Under the pieces are notes generated by a model. It was not told the DNA's origin. It saw only the letters and a program-made list of their open reading frames with translations, and made no database searches. DNA of 64,000 nt from Roseibium limicola (GTDB taxonomy: Bacteria; Pseudomonadota; Alphaproteobacteria; Rhizobiales; Stappiaceae). Each line of letters opens with the position of its first letter. Positions within the stretch are counted from its first letter, which is position 1. Below, in pieces: positions 34,765 through 44,087 of the stretch. The position numbers were made by a program, and so were the translations under genes. Where the stretch lies: NCBI RefSeq assembly GCF_017313085.1, contig NZ_JAFLNF010000004.1, forward strand, positions 124,001 to 188,000, given 5' to 3'.

Positions 34765-36297
34765 ATGACTGAGACAGCAGCCATCGAACTGCGCGGAGTG
34801 AACAAGAGCTTCGGCGCGGTTCACGCCAACAAGGATATCGATCTCCTCGTCAAGAAGGGGACAATCCACGGCATCATTGGAGAAAACGGCGCCGGTAAAT
34901 CCACGCTGATGTCCATTCTCTATGGTTTTTATCAAGCTGACAGCGGCAGCATCCATGTCGATGGGGTAGAGGTGAAGATCTCCGACAGCCGTCAGGCCAT
35001 CGGGCTGGGCATTGGCATGGTCCATCAGCACTTCATGCTGGTGGAGTCCTTCACCGTTCTGGAGAACGTCATTCTGGGTGCCGAAGGCGGAGCAAGGCTT
35101 GCCGACGGCACCCAGCGTGCCCGCGAAGAACTCTACCGTCTGGAACAGGACTATGAGCTGAAGGTCGACCCGGACGCGATCGTCGGCGAGCTGGCCGTTG
35201 GCCTGCAGCAACGGGTGGAAATCCTCAAGGCCTTGTTCAGAGGCGCGGAAATTCTCATCCTCGACGAGCCGACCGGAGTGCTGACACCGTCTGAGGCGGA
35301 CCACCTGTTCAAGATCCTCAACGTACTGAAGGATCAGGGCAAGACGGTCCTTCTGATCACCCACAAGCTGCGCGAGATCATGGCGATTACAGATGAAGTC
35401 TCGGTCATGCGGCGTGGTGAAATGGTCGCAACCCGCAAGACCGCGGATACGTCGATGTCTGAGCTGGCGGAGTTGATGGTGGGCCGCAGCGTATTGCTGG
35501 AGGTGGAAAAGACCCCGGCACAGCCGAAGCAGACCGTGCTCGACGTTCAGAACCTGCGGGTGACCGACAGTCGCGGCGTGCGTGTGGTCAAGGATGTTTC
35601 CCTGCAGGTGAAGGCTGGCGAGATTGTCGGTATCGCGGGTGTGTCCGGCAACGGCCAGTCCGAACTTCTGGAAACTCTGGCGGGCATTCGCAAGGCCGAT
35701 CACGGCATCATCACGTTGGCTGGCAATACCCTGGATCTGACGAAGGTAAGCCCTGATCCTGCAGAAATCCGGGGGATGGGGCTCGGACATGTCCCCGAAG
35801 ACCGGCACCGCATGGGGCTGATCAACAGCTTCTCGGAATATGAAAACGCCATTCTCGGCTACCACCAGTCGGAGCAATACAGCAATGGCTGGCTTCTCGA
35901 CCGCTCTGCGATCAAGCAGGAAGCCCGCGATGCCATCGAGAAATACGACATTCGTCCGCCGAACCCGGATCTGAAAACCGCCAATTTTTCTGGCGGGAAT
36001 CAGCAGAAGATCGTGCTTGCACGTGAAATCGAGCGAGATCCGGAGGTCCTGCTGGTGGGCCAGCCGACCCGTGGTGTCGACATCGGGGCAATTGAGTTCA
36101 TTCACAAGCGGCTGATCGAGCTGCGCGATCAGGGCAAGGGCATCCTGCTGGTGTCGGTGGAACTGGATGAAATTCGATCCCTGGCAGATCGCATCATCGT
36201 GATGTTCGACGGGGCAATCGTCGGCGAACGTGAGCCGGGCGCCGATGAAACAGAACTCGGCCTGCTGATGGCGGGCGTTGAGGGAGAAAGAGCATGA
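34765..36297 (+). CDS. Nucleoside ABC transporter ATP-binding protein, two NBDs (NupO-like)
   Basis: A 510-residue subunit with two nucleotide-binding domains. The first has a complete Walker A (GENGAGKSTLM) and the variant signature LAVGLQQRVEIL; the second has a degenerate Walker A (GVSGNGQSELL, no Lys) but a good signature FSGGNQQKIVLA. This asymmetry is normal for the ribose/BMP-type importers. The ATG at 34765 starts the conserved ELRGVNKSFG; an upstream GTG frame extension is not family-like. The stop overlaps the first permease start by 4 bases. Confidence 0.93.
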   Translation: MTETAAIELRGVNKSFGAVHANKDIDLLVKKGTIHGIIGENGAGKSTLMSILYGFYQADSGSIHVDGVEVKISDSRQAIGLGIGMVHQHFMLVESFTVLENVILGAEGGARLADGTQRAREELYRLEQDYELKVDPDAIVGELAVGLQQRVEILKALFRGAEILILDEPTGVLTPSEADHLFKILNVLKDQGKTVLLITHKLREIMAITDEVSVMRRGEMVATRKTADTSMSELAELMVGRSVLLEVEKTPAQPKQTVLDVQNLRVTDSRGVRVVKDVSLQVKAGEIVGIAGVSGNGQSELLETLAGIRKADHGIITLAGNTLDLTKVSPDPAEIRGMGLGHVPEDRHRMGLINSFSEYENAILGYHQSEQYSNGWLLDRSAIKQEARDAIEKYDIRPPNPDLKTANFSGGNQQKIVLAREIERDPEVLLVGQPTRGVDIGAIEFIHKRLIELRDQGKGILLVSVELDEIRSLADRIIVMFDGAIVGEREPGADETELGLLMAGVEGERA

Positions 36298-37400
36298 GCG
36301 CGGGACAGCTCCCCCGTTGGGTCGACTACGGCCTGATCCCCCTATTGAATTTGGCCGCCGCTTTTCTGGTCTCGGGCCTTGTGGTGCTGTTGATCGGTGA
36401 AAATCCGCTGGAAGCGGTGGAGATCCTGCTGTGGGGCTCACTCGGCTTTGGCGAGGGGGTCGGCTTCACGCTGTTTTACGCCACCAACTTCATTTTCACC
36501 GGCCTTGCGGTTGCGGTCGCCTTTCACGCGGGATTGTTCAACATCGGCGGCGAAGGTCAGGCCTATGTTGGCGGCCTCGGCGTCGCACTGGCGTGTCTGG
36601 CGCTGGATCAATATGTGCCCTGGTGGGTGACGATGCCGGTGGCCGTGATTGGTGCCGCACTGATGGGCGCTGCATGGGCGTTCATTCCCGCCTGGCTGCA
36701 GGCCAAACGCGGTAGCCATGTGGTCATCACCACCATCATGTTCAACTTCATCGCCTCATCGCTGATGGTCTATCTGCTGGTCAACGTCATGGCCAAGCCC
36801 GGCTCGATGCAGCCGGAAACACGGACCTTCGAAGAGGGGGGGCGTCTGCCGTTCCTCAATGACCTGCAGTCCTGGTTCGATTTCGGCACGGCGCCGGTCA
36901 ACCTGTCGCTGATCATTGCGCTGATTGCCTGCGTGCTTGTCTGGGTGGTGATCTGGCGGACTCGCCTGGGCTATGAGATCCGCTCTTTCGGCGCCAATGC
37001 GACAGCTGCTGTCTATGCCGGCATGTTGCCAGTACGGATCATCATTGTCACCATGCTGATCTCCGGCGGGCTGTCGGGCATGATGGCGCTGAACGAGATC
37101 ATGGGGTCTCAACACAGGCTGTTGATTGAATTTGTGGCAGGCTACGGTTTCGTTGGAATTGCCGTTGCGCTGATGGGCAGGGCCCATCCGGTCGGCATCG
37201 TCCTGGCGGCGATCCTCTTCGGCATGCTCTATCAGGGCGGCGCCGAGCTCTCCTTTGAAAAACCGGCGATCACCCGTGACATGATCGTTGTCATTCAGGG
37301 GCTGGTGATCCTTTTCGCTGGCGCTTTGGAAAATCTCTTCCGCCCGGCTCTGGTGCGGATTTTTACCCCCAGCCGCGTGCCCGCGGTGCAGGCCGGATAG
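36294..37400 (+). CDS. Nucleoside ABC transporter permease 1 (NupP-like)
   Basis: A 368-residue inner-membrane permease of the BPD_transp_2 family with about nine to ten hydrophobic helices. Family landmarks are FNIGGEGQAYVGGL, QAKRGSHVVITTIMFNFIA and RSFGANATAAVYAGM. It overlaps the ATPase gene by ATGA and precedes the second permease by 9 bases. Pairs with it as a heterodimeric channel for nucleosides delivered by the BMP proteins. Confidence 0.92.
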   Translation: MSAGQLPRWVDYGLIPLLNLAAAFLVSGLVVLLIGENPLEAVEILLWGSLGFGEGVGFTLFYATNFIFTGLAVAVAFHAGLFNIGGEGQAYVGGLGVALACLALDQYVPWWVTMPVAVIGAALMGAAWAFIPAWLQAKRGSHVVITTIMFNFIASSLMVYLLVNVMAKPGSMQPETRTFEEGGRLPFLNDLQSWFDFGTAPVNLSLIIALIACVLVWVVIWRTRLGYEIRSFGANATAAVYAGMLPVRIIIVTMLISGGLSGMMALNEIMGSQHRLLIEFVAGYGFVGIAVALMGRAHPVGIVLAAILFGMLYQGGAELSFEKPAITRDMIVVIQGLVILFAGALENLFRPALVRIFTPSRVPAVQAG

Positions 37401-37409
37401 GAGGCGAAG

Positions 37410-38387
37410 ATGTTCGAGAATTTCCAAACCCTCATTCTGATCCTGGACTCAACGGTGCGCCTGTCGACGCCGCTGCTGCTTGCCTGCCTGGCTGGGCTCT
37501 ACTCGGAGCGCTCCGGCATCGTCGATATCGGCCTGGAGGGCAAGATGCTGGGCGCTGCCTTCGGGGCTGGCGCTATTGCTTATCTCACCGGGAATGCCTG
37601 GCTGGGCTTGTTGGGGGGCATCGGCGTGGCCATCCTGCTGGCGTTGCTCCACGGCTATGCCTCCATCACCAACCGGGGCAACCAGATTGTCTCCGGCGTG
37701 GCGATCAACTTCCTGGCAATCGGCCTGACCGCACTGCTGGGCCAAAGCTGGTTCCATCAGGGAGGGCGTACGCCACCCTTGCCCAAGGGCGGGCGTTTCC
37801 AGGATATCGTGCTGCCTGGCGCAGAAGCCGTGAAGGACGTGCCTTTTCTTGGTCCGATCTATTACGAGCTGCTGTCCGGACACAATATTCTGGTCTATGT
37901 GGCTTTCGCTGCAGTGCCGCTCACCTGGTGGGTGCTGTTTCGCACGCGCTTCGGCCTGCGTCTGCGAGCTGTCGGAGAAAATCCGGCCGCGGTCGACACC
38001 GCCGGCATCTCGGTCATTTTGCTGAGATACCGGGCTGTCATCATCTGCGGTATCCTGACCGGTATCGCCGGCAGCTATCTGTCTATCGCCCAATCGTCGG
38101 GCTTCATCAAGGACATGACGGCGGGCAAGGGCTACATCGCCCTCGCAGCGCTGATCTTTGCCAAGTGGAAACCGGTCAACGCCATGTTCGCTTGCTTGCT
38201 CTTCGGCTTCCTCGATGCGATCGCCATTCGCCTGCAGGGGCAGGCGCTGCCGCTGATAGGTGAGGTGCCGGTGCAGTTTTTCCAGGCGCTTCCCTATATT
38301 CTCACCGTCATTCTTTTGGCTGGTTTCATTGGCAAAGCCATTCCGCCAAAGGCATCCGGTGTGCCCTATCTGAAGGAGCGCACATGA
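37410..38387 (+). CDS. Nucleoside ABC transporter permease 2 (NupQ-like)
   Basis: A 325-residue hydrophobic permease, the partner of the preceding one. It shows ERSGIVDIGLEGKMLGAAFGA, NRGNQIVSGVAINFLA, RLRAVGENPAAVDTAGI and TAGKGYIALAALIFAKW, typical of the second permease in BMP-linked transporters. A GGAGGCGAAG binding site precedes the ATG. Its stop overlaps the cytidine deaminase start by 4 bases, which couples uptake with catabolism. Confidence 0.92.
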   Translation: MFENFQTLILILDSTVRLSTPLLLACLAGLYSERSGIVDIGLEGKMLGAAFGAGAIAYLTGNAWLGLLGGIGVAILLALLHGYASITNRGNQIVSGVAINFLAIGLTALLGQSWFHQGGRTPPLPKGGRFQDIVLPGAEAVKDVPFLGPIYYELLSGHNILVYVAFAAVPLTWWVLFRTRFGLRLRAVGENPAAVDTAGISVILLRYRAVIICGILTGIAGSYLSIAQSSGFIKDMTAGKGYIALAALIFAKWKPVNAMFACLLFGFLDAIAIRLQGQALPLIGEVPVQFFQALPYILTVILLAGFIGKAIPPKASGVPYLKERT

Positions 38388-38782
38388 GCGCTGTCGATGA
38401 ACTTTTCGAAAAGGCCAAAGCGGCCCGTGCAATGGCTTATGCACCCTATTCCAACTTTCTGGTTGGTGCGGCCATCCTGACCACTGACGGCAAGATCTTT
38501 TGCGGGTGCAACGTGGAGAACGGCGCCTATCCGGAAGGTGTCTGCGCCGAAGGTGGCGCCATCAGCGCCATGGTCCTCGGCGGCAGTCGCAAGATCGCGG
38601 AGGTTGTTGTGATCGGCGATGCGGCAAACTGCTCACCTTGTGGTGGCTGCCGGCAGAAGCTGAAGGAATTCGCAGGCGACGACGTCAAGGTTCACATTGC
38701 GGATCTCAACGGGGTGCGCCGGAGTTTGACAGTTGCGGAGCTGTTGCCGGCAGGATTTGTCCTCGAAGAACAAAAGGTTTGA
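38384..38782 (+). CDS. cdd: Cytidine deaminase
   Basis: A 132-residue zinc enzyme of the small tetrameric type that deaminates cytidine and deoxycytidine to uridine and deoxyuridine. Zinc ligands are Cys54, Cys86 and Cys89 (VCAEGG and PCGGC), and Glu56 is the proton shuttle. The Arg after CAE in B. subtilis (Arg56), which neutralises the thiolates, is Gly57 here. FLVGAAI and CNVENGAYPEG are substrate-binding landmarks. In the operon it feeds uridine nucleosides to the phosphorylase genes downstream. Confidence 0.94.
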   Translation: MSAVDELFEKAKAARAMAYAPYSNFLVGAAILTTDGKIFCGCNVENGAYPEGVCAEGGAISAMVLGGSRKIAEVVVIGDAANCSPCGGCRQKLKEFAGDDVKVHIADLNGVRRSLTVAELLPAGFVLEEQKV

Positions 38783-38786
38783 TCTC

Positions 38787-39599
38787 ATGAGCGGATATGG
38801 TCGTGAGTGCGCGGATATCGTTCGCGCCGCTCGTCCGGGTTCCTATCGCATCGGCATGATCCTCGGCTCCGGCCTCGGCAGCCTGGCGGAGGAAGTCGAA
38901 GACGCGGTTCATCTGTCCTACACCAAACTGCCCGAGTTCCCGGTCTCGACCGTGACCTCGCATTCCAGTGAGCTGGTTGCCGGCACTCTGGAAGGCGTGC
39001 CTGTCGTCATTCTGTCAGGTCGCGCGCACTATTACGAGAACGGTGATCCGGCTATCATGCGCACGCCGGTCGAGACCCTGCGTGAACTTGGCTGCGACAT
39101 TCTGCTGGCAACCAATGCGGCAGGCTCCCTGCGCCAGGAGGTTGCACCCGGTTCGCCGATGCTGATCTCCGACCATATCAATTGGTCCGGCAAGAACCCC
39201 TTGATTGGCGAGGAGGACGAAAAGCGTTTCCTCGACATGAGCACGGCCTATGACGAAGGCTTGCGCGAGACGATGAAAAAAGTCGCCCGCGAAAATGGTG
39301 AAGCCGTCGCAGAGGGTGTCTACATGTGGTTCTCCGGCCCGTCTTTCGAGACGCCGGCTGAAATCCGCATGGCCAAGATGCTCGGCGCCGATGCGGTTGG
39401 CATGTCGACAGTACCGGAAGTGATCATGGCGCGTTTCCTCGGCATGAAGGTGGCGGCCATGTCGATCATCACGAATTACGGGGCGGGCATGCATTCAACA
39501 GCTCTGTCCCACGACGAAACGAAAAGCGTTGCCCTGACCGGCATGGACCGGATGAAGCAGCTCGTGCGGGGCTTCGTAAAGGAAATCGGTAATGACTGA
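38787..39599 (+). CDS. Purine nucleoside phosphorylase (trimeric, PNP-II type)
   Basis: A 270-residue phosphorylase that splits purine (deoxy)nucleosides with phosphate to base and (deoxy)ribose 1-phosphate. Phosphate-binding motifs are LGSGLGSLAE and GRAHYYE; TNAAGSL and GPSFETPAE with GADAVGMSTVPEVI form the base/sugar site. The residue that confers purine 6-oxo recognition is in ITNYGAGM, a slight variant. The ATG at 38787, 4 bases after the cdd stop, is preferred to an in-frame start inside cdd. It overlaps deoC by 8 bases. Confidence 0.93.
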   Translation: MSGYGRECADIVRAARPGSYRIGMILGSGLGSLAEEVEDAVHLSYTKLPEFPVSTVTSHSSELVAGTLEGVPVVILSGRAHYYENGDPAIMRTPVETLRELGCDILLATNAAGSLRQEVAPGSPMLISDHINWSGKNPLIGEEDEKRFLDMSTAYDEGLRETMKKVARENGEAVAEGVYMWFSGPSFETPAEIRMAKMLGADAVGMSTVPEVIMARFLGMKVAAMSIITNYGAGMHSTALSHDETKSVALTGMDRMKQLVRGFVKEIGND

Positions 39600-40371
39600 C
39601 AGCACTCAGGTGGAACTGGCAAAACGGGTCCTGGGCCTGGTCGATCTGACCAACCTCAACGATGACTGCACGGCAGAAGACATTACCAAACTGTGTCAGC
39701 GCGCCGTCAGCGAACATGGCTCTGTGGCAGCTGTCTGCGTCTGGCCGCGCTTCGCCGCGCAGTCGGTCGTTGAATTGCGTGGCACGACCGTCAAGGTGGC
39801 CACGGTGGTCAACTTCCCCGATGGCGGCGAAGACACGATGGCTGTCGTGGCGGAAACGGTGAAGGCGCTGGAAGACGGGGCTGACGAGATTGATCTGGTC
39901 ATGCCGTACAAGGCGTTTCTTGCTGGCCGCAAAGGCTACGCGGAGGAGATGATCATCCGCGTTCGCGAGGCTGTTCCTGCTCCGGCCTTGCTGAAGGTCA
40001 TCCTGGAAACAGGAGAGATCAAGGATCCGTTGCTGATCCATATCGCCTCGGAAATTGCCATCACTGCAGGTGCAGATTTCATCAAGACGTCTACCGGCAA
40101 GGTGCAGGTCAATGCGACACTGGAAGCCGCCGAAATCATGCTGACGCTGATCGAGGAAACCCGTCGCGATCAGCTCAAGGACATCGGCTTCAAGCCGGCC
40201 GGCGGCATCCGCACCCTGGAAGACGCCGCTGCCTATCTGGAGCTGACCGACAGGATCCTCGGCCACAACTGGGTCTGTGCCGCAACCTTCCGTTTTGGCG
40301 CCAGCGGCCTGCTGGATGCGCTCACCGGGGTGATCTCCGGTTCAGGCGAAACGGCTGGGGAAGGATACTGA
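39592..40371 (+). CDS. deoC: Deoxyribose-phosphate aldolase
   Basis: A 259-residue class I aldolase that cleaves 2-deoxyribose 5-phosphate to acetaldehyde and glyceraldehyde 3-phosphate. The Schiff-base lysine is Lys165 in FIKTSTGK, with Asp101 and [11 protein letters not shown] as further active-site segments and GGIRTLEDA binding phosphate. It overlaps the PNP gene by 8 bases and deoA starts 1 base after its stop, so the set is tightly coupled. It is the last step of the deoxynucleoside route. Confidence 0.95.
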   Translation: MTDSTQVELAKRVLGLVDLTNLNDDCTAEDITKLCQRAVSEHGSVAAVCVWPRFAAQSVVELRGTTVKVATVVNFPDGGEDTMAVVAETVKALEDGADEIDLVMPYKAFLAGRKGYAEEMIIRVREAVPAPALLKVILETGEIKDPLLIHIASEIAITAGADFIKTSTGKVQVNATLEAAEIMLTLIEETRRDQLKDIGFKPAGGIRTLEDAAAYLELTDRILGHNWVCAATFRFGASGLLDALTGVISGSGETAGEGY

Positions 40372-40372
40372 G

Positions 40373-41689
40373 ATGCTGCCGCAGGAATTGATCCGCAAGA
40401 AGCGTGATGGTGGTGTTTTGAGTGCTGAGGAAGTGTCCTTCTTCGTGCAAGGACTGGCCGACGGCTCGATCACGGAAGGTCAAGTATCGGCACTTGCCAT
40501 GGCCGTTTTCTTCAAGGGGCTGACCATTGACGAGCGTGTTGCGCTGACCCTGGCCATGCGTGACAGCGGCGACGTCATGGACTGGTCCGGTGTTGACGCG
40601 CCGGTGCTCGACAAGCATTCGACGGGCGGTGTCGGCGACAACGTTTCTCTGATGCTGGCCCCGGCATTGGCTGCCTGCGGTGCCGCCGTGCCGATGATCT
40701 CCGGTCGTGGCCTTGGTCATACCGGCGGGACGCTCGACAAGTTCGACACCATTCCGGGCTATCAGACCCAGCCTGACAACGCTCTTTTCAAGAAAGTCGT
40801 TGCCGAGATCGGCTGTGCCGTCATTGGTCAGACCGGCAATCTGGCACCTGCCGACAAGCGGTTCTATTCGATCCGCGATGTTACCGGGACGGTGGAAAGC
40901 CTCGACCTGATCACCGCATCGATTCTTTCCAAAAAGCTGGCCGCCGGACTGCAGGGCCTGGTGCTTGATGTGAAGTGGGGCACCGGTGCCTTCATGGCGA
41001 AGCTGGAAGATGCCAAGGCGCTCGCCGAAAGCCTCGTGCTTGTCGCCAATGGCGCTGGTTTGAAGACCACGGCACTTCTCACCGACATGAACGAGGCATT
41101 AGCCTCGGCAGCCGGCAACGCTGTCGAAGTTCAAAATGCGGTCGACTTCCTGAAGGGCACCCACATCGACAATCGGCTGTGGGATGTCACAGTTGCGCAA
41201 GGTGGCGAGTTGCTGGTCACCGGAGGTCTGGCGGCAACGCCTGAAGAGGGCCGGGACAAACTGGCGCGGGCCTTGGAGAGCGGAGCGGCTGCCGAAAAGT
41301 TTGGCCAGATGGTGTCGGCTCTCGGTGGTCCAACGGACTTCATGGAAAAAGCCGAACTTCATCTGGAAAAAGCCCCGATCATCGCGCCGATCTATGCGGC
41401 GGAAGCCGGAACCGTCGTGGGCGTTGATGCGCGCGGCGTTGGTGTTGCCGTGGTCGAGCTGGGCGGTGGCCGCAAGGCAGCCGCCGATGTGATTGACCCG
41501 GCCGTCGGCTTTACCGAGCTGGCCGGTGTCGGTCACACGGTTGATGCGGACGCGCCGATCGCGCTGGTTCATGCCCGAGATCAATCTCAGGTAGCGCTTG
41601 CCACGCAGGCGCTTCAGGCCGCTTATCGGATCGGGTCCCCGATCGATGTGCCGGAGCGGCCCGCCGTGGTCGAGCGGATAGCGCCGTAA
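40373..41689 (+). CDS. deoA: Thymidine phosphorylase
   Basis: A 438-residue pyrimidine nucleoside phosphorylase that converts thymidine or deoxyuridine to the base and deoxyribose 1-phosphate. The family signature around [16 protein letters not shown] and the phosphate-binding [10 protein letters not shown] are exact, and [12 protein letters not shown] is the standard N-terminus. Length is normal. It shares the transcript with deoC upstream and deoB 73 bases downstream. Confidence 0.96.
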   Translation: MLPQELIRKKRDGGVLSAEEVSFFVQGLADGSITEGQVSALAMAVFFKGLTIDERVALTLAMRDSGDVMDWSGVDAPVLDKHSTGGVGDNVSLMLAPALAACGAAVPMISGRGLGHTGGTLDKFDTIPGYQTQPDNALFKKVVAEIGCAVIGQTGNLAPADKRFYSIRDVTGTVESLDLITASILSKKLAAGLQGLVLDVKWGTGAFMAKLEDAKALAESLVLVANGAGLKTTALLTDMNEALASAAGNAVEVQNAVDFLKGTHIDNRLWDVTVAQGGELLVTGGLAATPEEGRDKLARALESGAAAEKFGQMVSALGGPTDFMEKAELHLEKAPIIAPIYAAEAGTVVGVDARGVGVAVVELGGGRKAAADVIDPAVGFTELAGVGHTVDADAPIALVHARDQSQVALATQALQAAYRIGSPIDVPERPAVVERIAP

Positions 41690-41762
41690 GGCGCCCTTGA
41701 ACCTTAAAATAATAAGAATAGCCGGCAACCCAAAAGCAGCCGGCAAGAAGGAAGGGAAACCC

Positions 41763-42986
41763 ATGTCCCGAGCAATTTTGTGTGTGCTGGACAGTTTCGG
41801 GATTGGCGGCGCGGCAGATGCTGCGGACTTCGGCGATGCCGGGTCCGATACGCTCGGCCACATCGCCAAGGCCTGTGCCGAGGGAAGGGGAGACCAGGAG
41901 GGCCTGCGGGAGGGCCCGCTGCATTTGCCGAATCTGGATCGCCTTGGTCTGGGCGCCGCAGCCAGGCTTTCAACCGGCCAAGACCTGCCGGGGCTGAACG
42001 GAACGATGGAGCCGACAGGCCTCTATGGCTATGCCGCGGAAGTTTCCAACGGCAAGGACACGCCGTCAGGTCATTGGGAGATTGCCGGGGTTCCGGTTCC
42101 GTTTGACTGGAGCTACTTCCCAGATACCGTGCCGACCTTTCCTGCAGAGTTGATCGAGAAGATTGTCGAAGGCTCCGACATCAACGGCATTCTCGGTGAT
42201 AAGCATGCCTCGGGCACAGTGATCATCGAAGAGCTGGGTGAAGAGCATGTGAAGAGCGGTAAGCCGATCTTTTACACTTCGGCAGATTCCGTCATTCAGA
42301 TCGCGGCGCATGAAGAGCACTTCGGTCTGGAACGACTCTACAAGCTGTGCGAGATCACGCGCGAACTGGCGGACCCCTATAACATTGGCCGGGTGATTGC
42401 CCGCCCGTTTGTCGGCCGGTCGTCCGGCGATTTTCAGAGAACCTCAAACCGTCGTGATTATTCGGTTCTGCCACCGGAGCCGACCTTGCTCGACCGTGCC
42501 AAAGCCGCAGGCCGTCAGGTGATCACTATTGGCAAGATCTCCGACATCTTTGCACATCAGGGCGTTACCGACGTGCTGAAAGGAGCTGGCAACGACGAGT
42601 TGTTCGACCGGACGTTGGAGGCCATGGCCAAGGCGCAGGACGGTGATTTTGTCTTTGCCAACTTCATCGATTTCGACAGTCTGTATGGCCACCGCCGGGA
42701 TGTGCCTGGATATGCGGCGGCGCTTGAGCAGTTTGACCGGCGTGTCCCGGAAATGCTGTCTCGCTTGCAGCCCGATGACATTCTGATCTTCACCGCAGAT
42801 CATGGCTGCGATCCCACCTGGGAAGGCACGGACCACACCCGTGAGCACGTGCCGGTGCTGGTTGCTGCGCCCTCACGCAAGGCAAGATCAATCGGCGGCC
42901 TCAAGACTTTTGCGGATATTGGAGAAAGCATCGCCGATCATTTGGGCCTTGAGACTGGGCAGCACGGCCAGAGTTTCCTAAGCTAG
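41763..42986 (+). CDS. deoB: Phosphopentomutase
   Basis: A 407-residue alkaline-phosphatase-superfamily enzyme that interconverts (deoxy)ribose 1-phosphate and 5-phosphate with two manganese ions. The N-terminal [14 protein letters not shown] supplies the first metal Asp, SDTLGH the nucleophile region, and [22 protein letters not shown] the second metal cluster. The ATG at 41763 follows GAAGGGAAA; an upstream in-frame codon adds a poor leader. It links the phosphorylases to DeoC. Confidence 0.95.
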   Translation: MSRAILCVLDSFGIGGAADAADFGDAGSDTLGHIAKACAEGRGDQEGLREGPLHLPNLDRLGLGAAARLSTGQDLPGLNGTMEPTGLYGYAAEVSNGKDTPSGHWEIAGVPVPFDWSYFPDTVPTFPAELIEKIVEGSDINGILGDKHASGTVIIEELGEEHVKSGKPIFYTSADSVIQIAAHEEHFGLERLYKLCEITRELADPYNIGRVIARPFVGRSSGDFQRTSNRRDYSVLPPEPTLLDRAKAAGRQVITIGKISDIFAHQGVTDVLKGAGNDELFDRTLEAMAKAQDGDFVFANFIDFDSLYGHRRDVPGYAAALEQFDRRVPEMLSRLQPDDILIFTADHGCDPTWEGTDHTREHVPVLVAAPSRKARSIGGLKTFADIGESIADHLGLETGQHGQSFLS

Positions 42987-43069
42987 GTATCGAGTCGCGG
43001 GGCGGCTCTCATGACATTGACCGTCGCCCCTTTTCTACACAGTTGGACAATGAACGAGCGCAGAGCAGG

Positions 43070-44056
43070 ATGATCGAACACATCACTGTGCCGAAGGCGG
43101 AACTGCACTGCCATATCGAAGGCGCGGCGCCGTCGAGCCTTGTGTTGCGCATGGCGGCCAAATACAGCATCGACGTGACGTCGATCCTCGACAACAAACG
43201 GCGGTATGTGTGGTCGGACTTTACGAGTTTCCTTCAGGCCTATGATCTGGCCAGCTCGGTCTTTCGCACTCAGGCAGATTATGCAGAGCTCAGTGAAACC
43301 TACTTCCGCTTATTGGCGGCGGAAGGGGCGATCTACGGTGAGATTTTCATTTCGCCCGATCATGCCGAAAACGCCGGCCTGTCCTATTCTGCCTATGTCG
43401 AGGGATTGGCCGAAGGCATCGAGCGGGCGAAGGAGGCGACGGGCATTGAAGGTCGAATGATCGCCATCGGCGTCCGGCATTTCGGCGCTGCTGCGGTGGA
43501 GCGTGTGGCCAAGACTGTGGTGTCCAATCCCCACAAGATGGTGACAGGCTTTGGGCTGGCAGGCGATGAACGTGACGGCCACCCGGCGAATTTCGCCAAG
43601 GCCTTCCGTATGGCCGGAGATGCCGGGCTTGGCCTTACCGCCCATGCGGGAGAGTTCGGCGGGCCGGACAGCATCATCGCGGCGCTTGATTTTCTGCGCG
43701 TTAAACGGCTTGGTCACGGCGTTCGGGCCATTGAAGACAAGTCTTTGGTCGAGCGACTGGTCCGCGACCGCATCGTTCTGGAAGTTTGTCCCGGATCGAA
43801 TACCGCACTCGGGGTCTATTCGGTTCTGCGGTTCCACCCCGTCAACATGCTGCGCAAGGCCGGCGTCCGCATTACGCTCAATTCCGATGATCCGCCGTTC
43901 TTCCATACCACCCTGGGCAAGGAATATTCCTCCGTGTCCACGACGTTTGGCTGGGGCCGGCAAGAACAGCTGGCACTCACGCGTACAGCCATCGAGGCGG
44001 CCTTCTGCGACGCAGCGACCAAGCAACGATTGATTGTCCGTCTCGACAGCGCCTGA
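43070..44056 (+). CDS. add: Adenosine deaminase
   Basis: A 328-residue zinc amidohydrolase that deaminates adenosine or deoxyadenosine to inosine or deoxyinosine, substrates of the PNP. Zinc ligands come from ELHCHIEG at the N-terminus and the late NSDDPPFF; the catalytic Glu is in HAGEFGG and the catalytic His in RLGHGVRA. The ATG at 43070 begins the conserved region; a TTG at 43043 in frame is less likely. It lies 83 bases after deoB and converges with the MFS gene. Confidence 0.92.
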   Translation: MIEHITVPKAELHCHIEGAAPSSLVLRMAAKYSIDVTSILDNKRRYVWSDFTSFLQAYDLASSVFRTQADYAELSETYFRLLAAEGAIYGEIFISPDHAENAGLSYSAYVEGLAEGIERAKEATGIEGRMIAIGVRHFGAAAVERVAKTVVSNPHKMVTGFGLAGDERDGHPANFAKAFRMAGDAGLGLTAHAGEFGGPDSIIAALDFLRVKRLGHGVRAIEDKSLVERLVRDRIVLEVCPGSNTALGVYSVLRFHPVNMLRKAGVRITLNSDDPPFFHTTLGKEYSSVSTTFGWGRQEQLALTRTAIEAAFCDAATKQRLIVRLDSA

Positions 44057-44087
44057 CCCTTTTTACAAACAAAACCGCGGGGTCGGG

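Noticed and set aside
34603..36441. A 612-residue minus-strand open frame
   Set aside because: Antisense to the two-domain ABC ATPase, whose Walker and signature motifs are clear.
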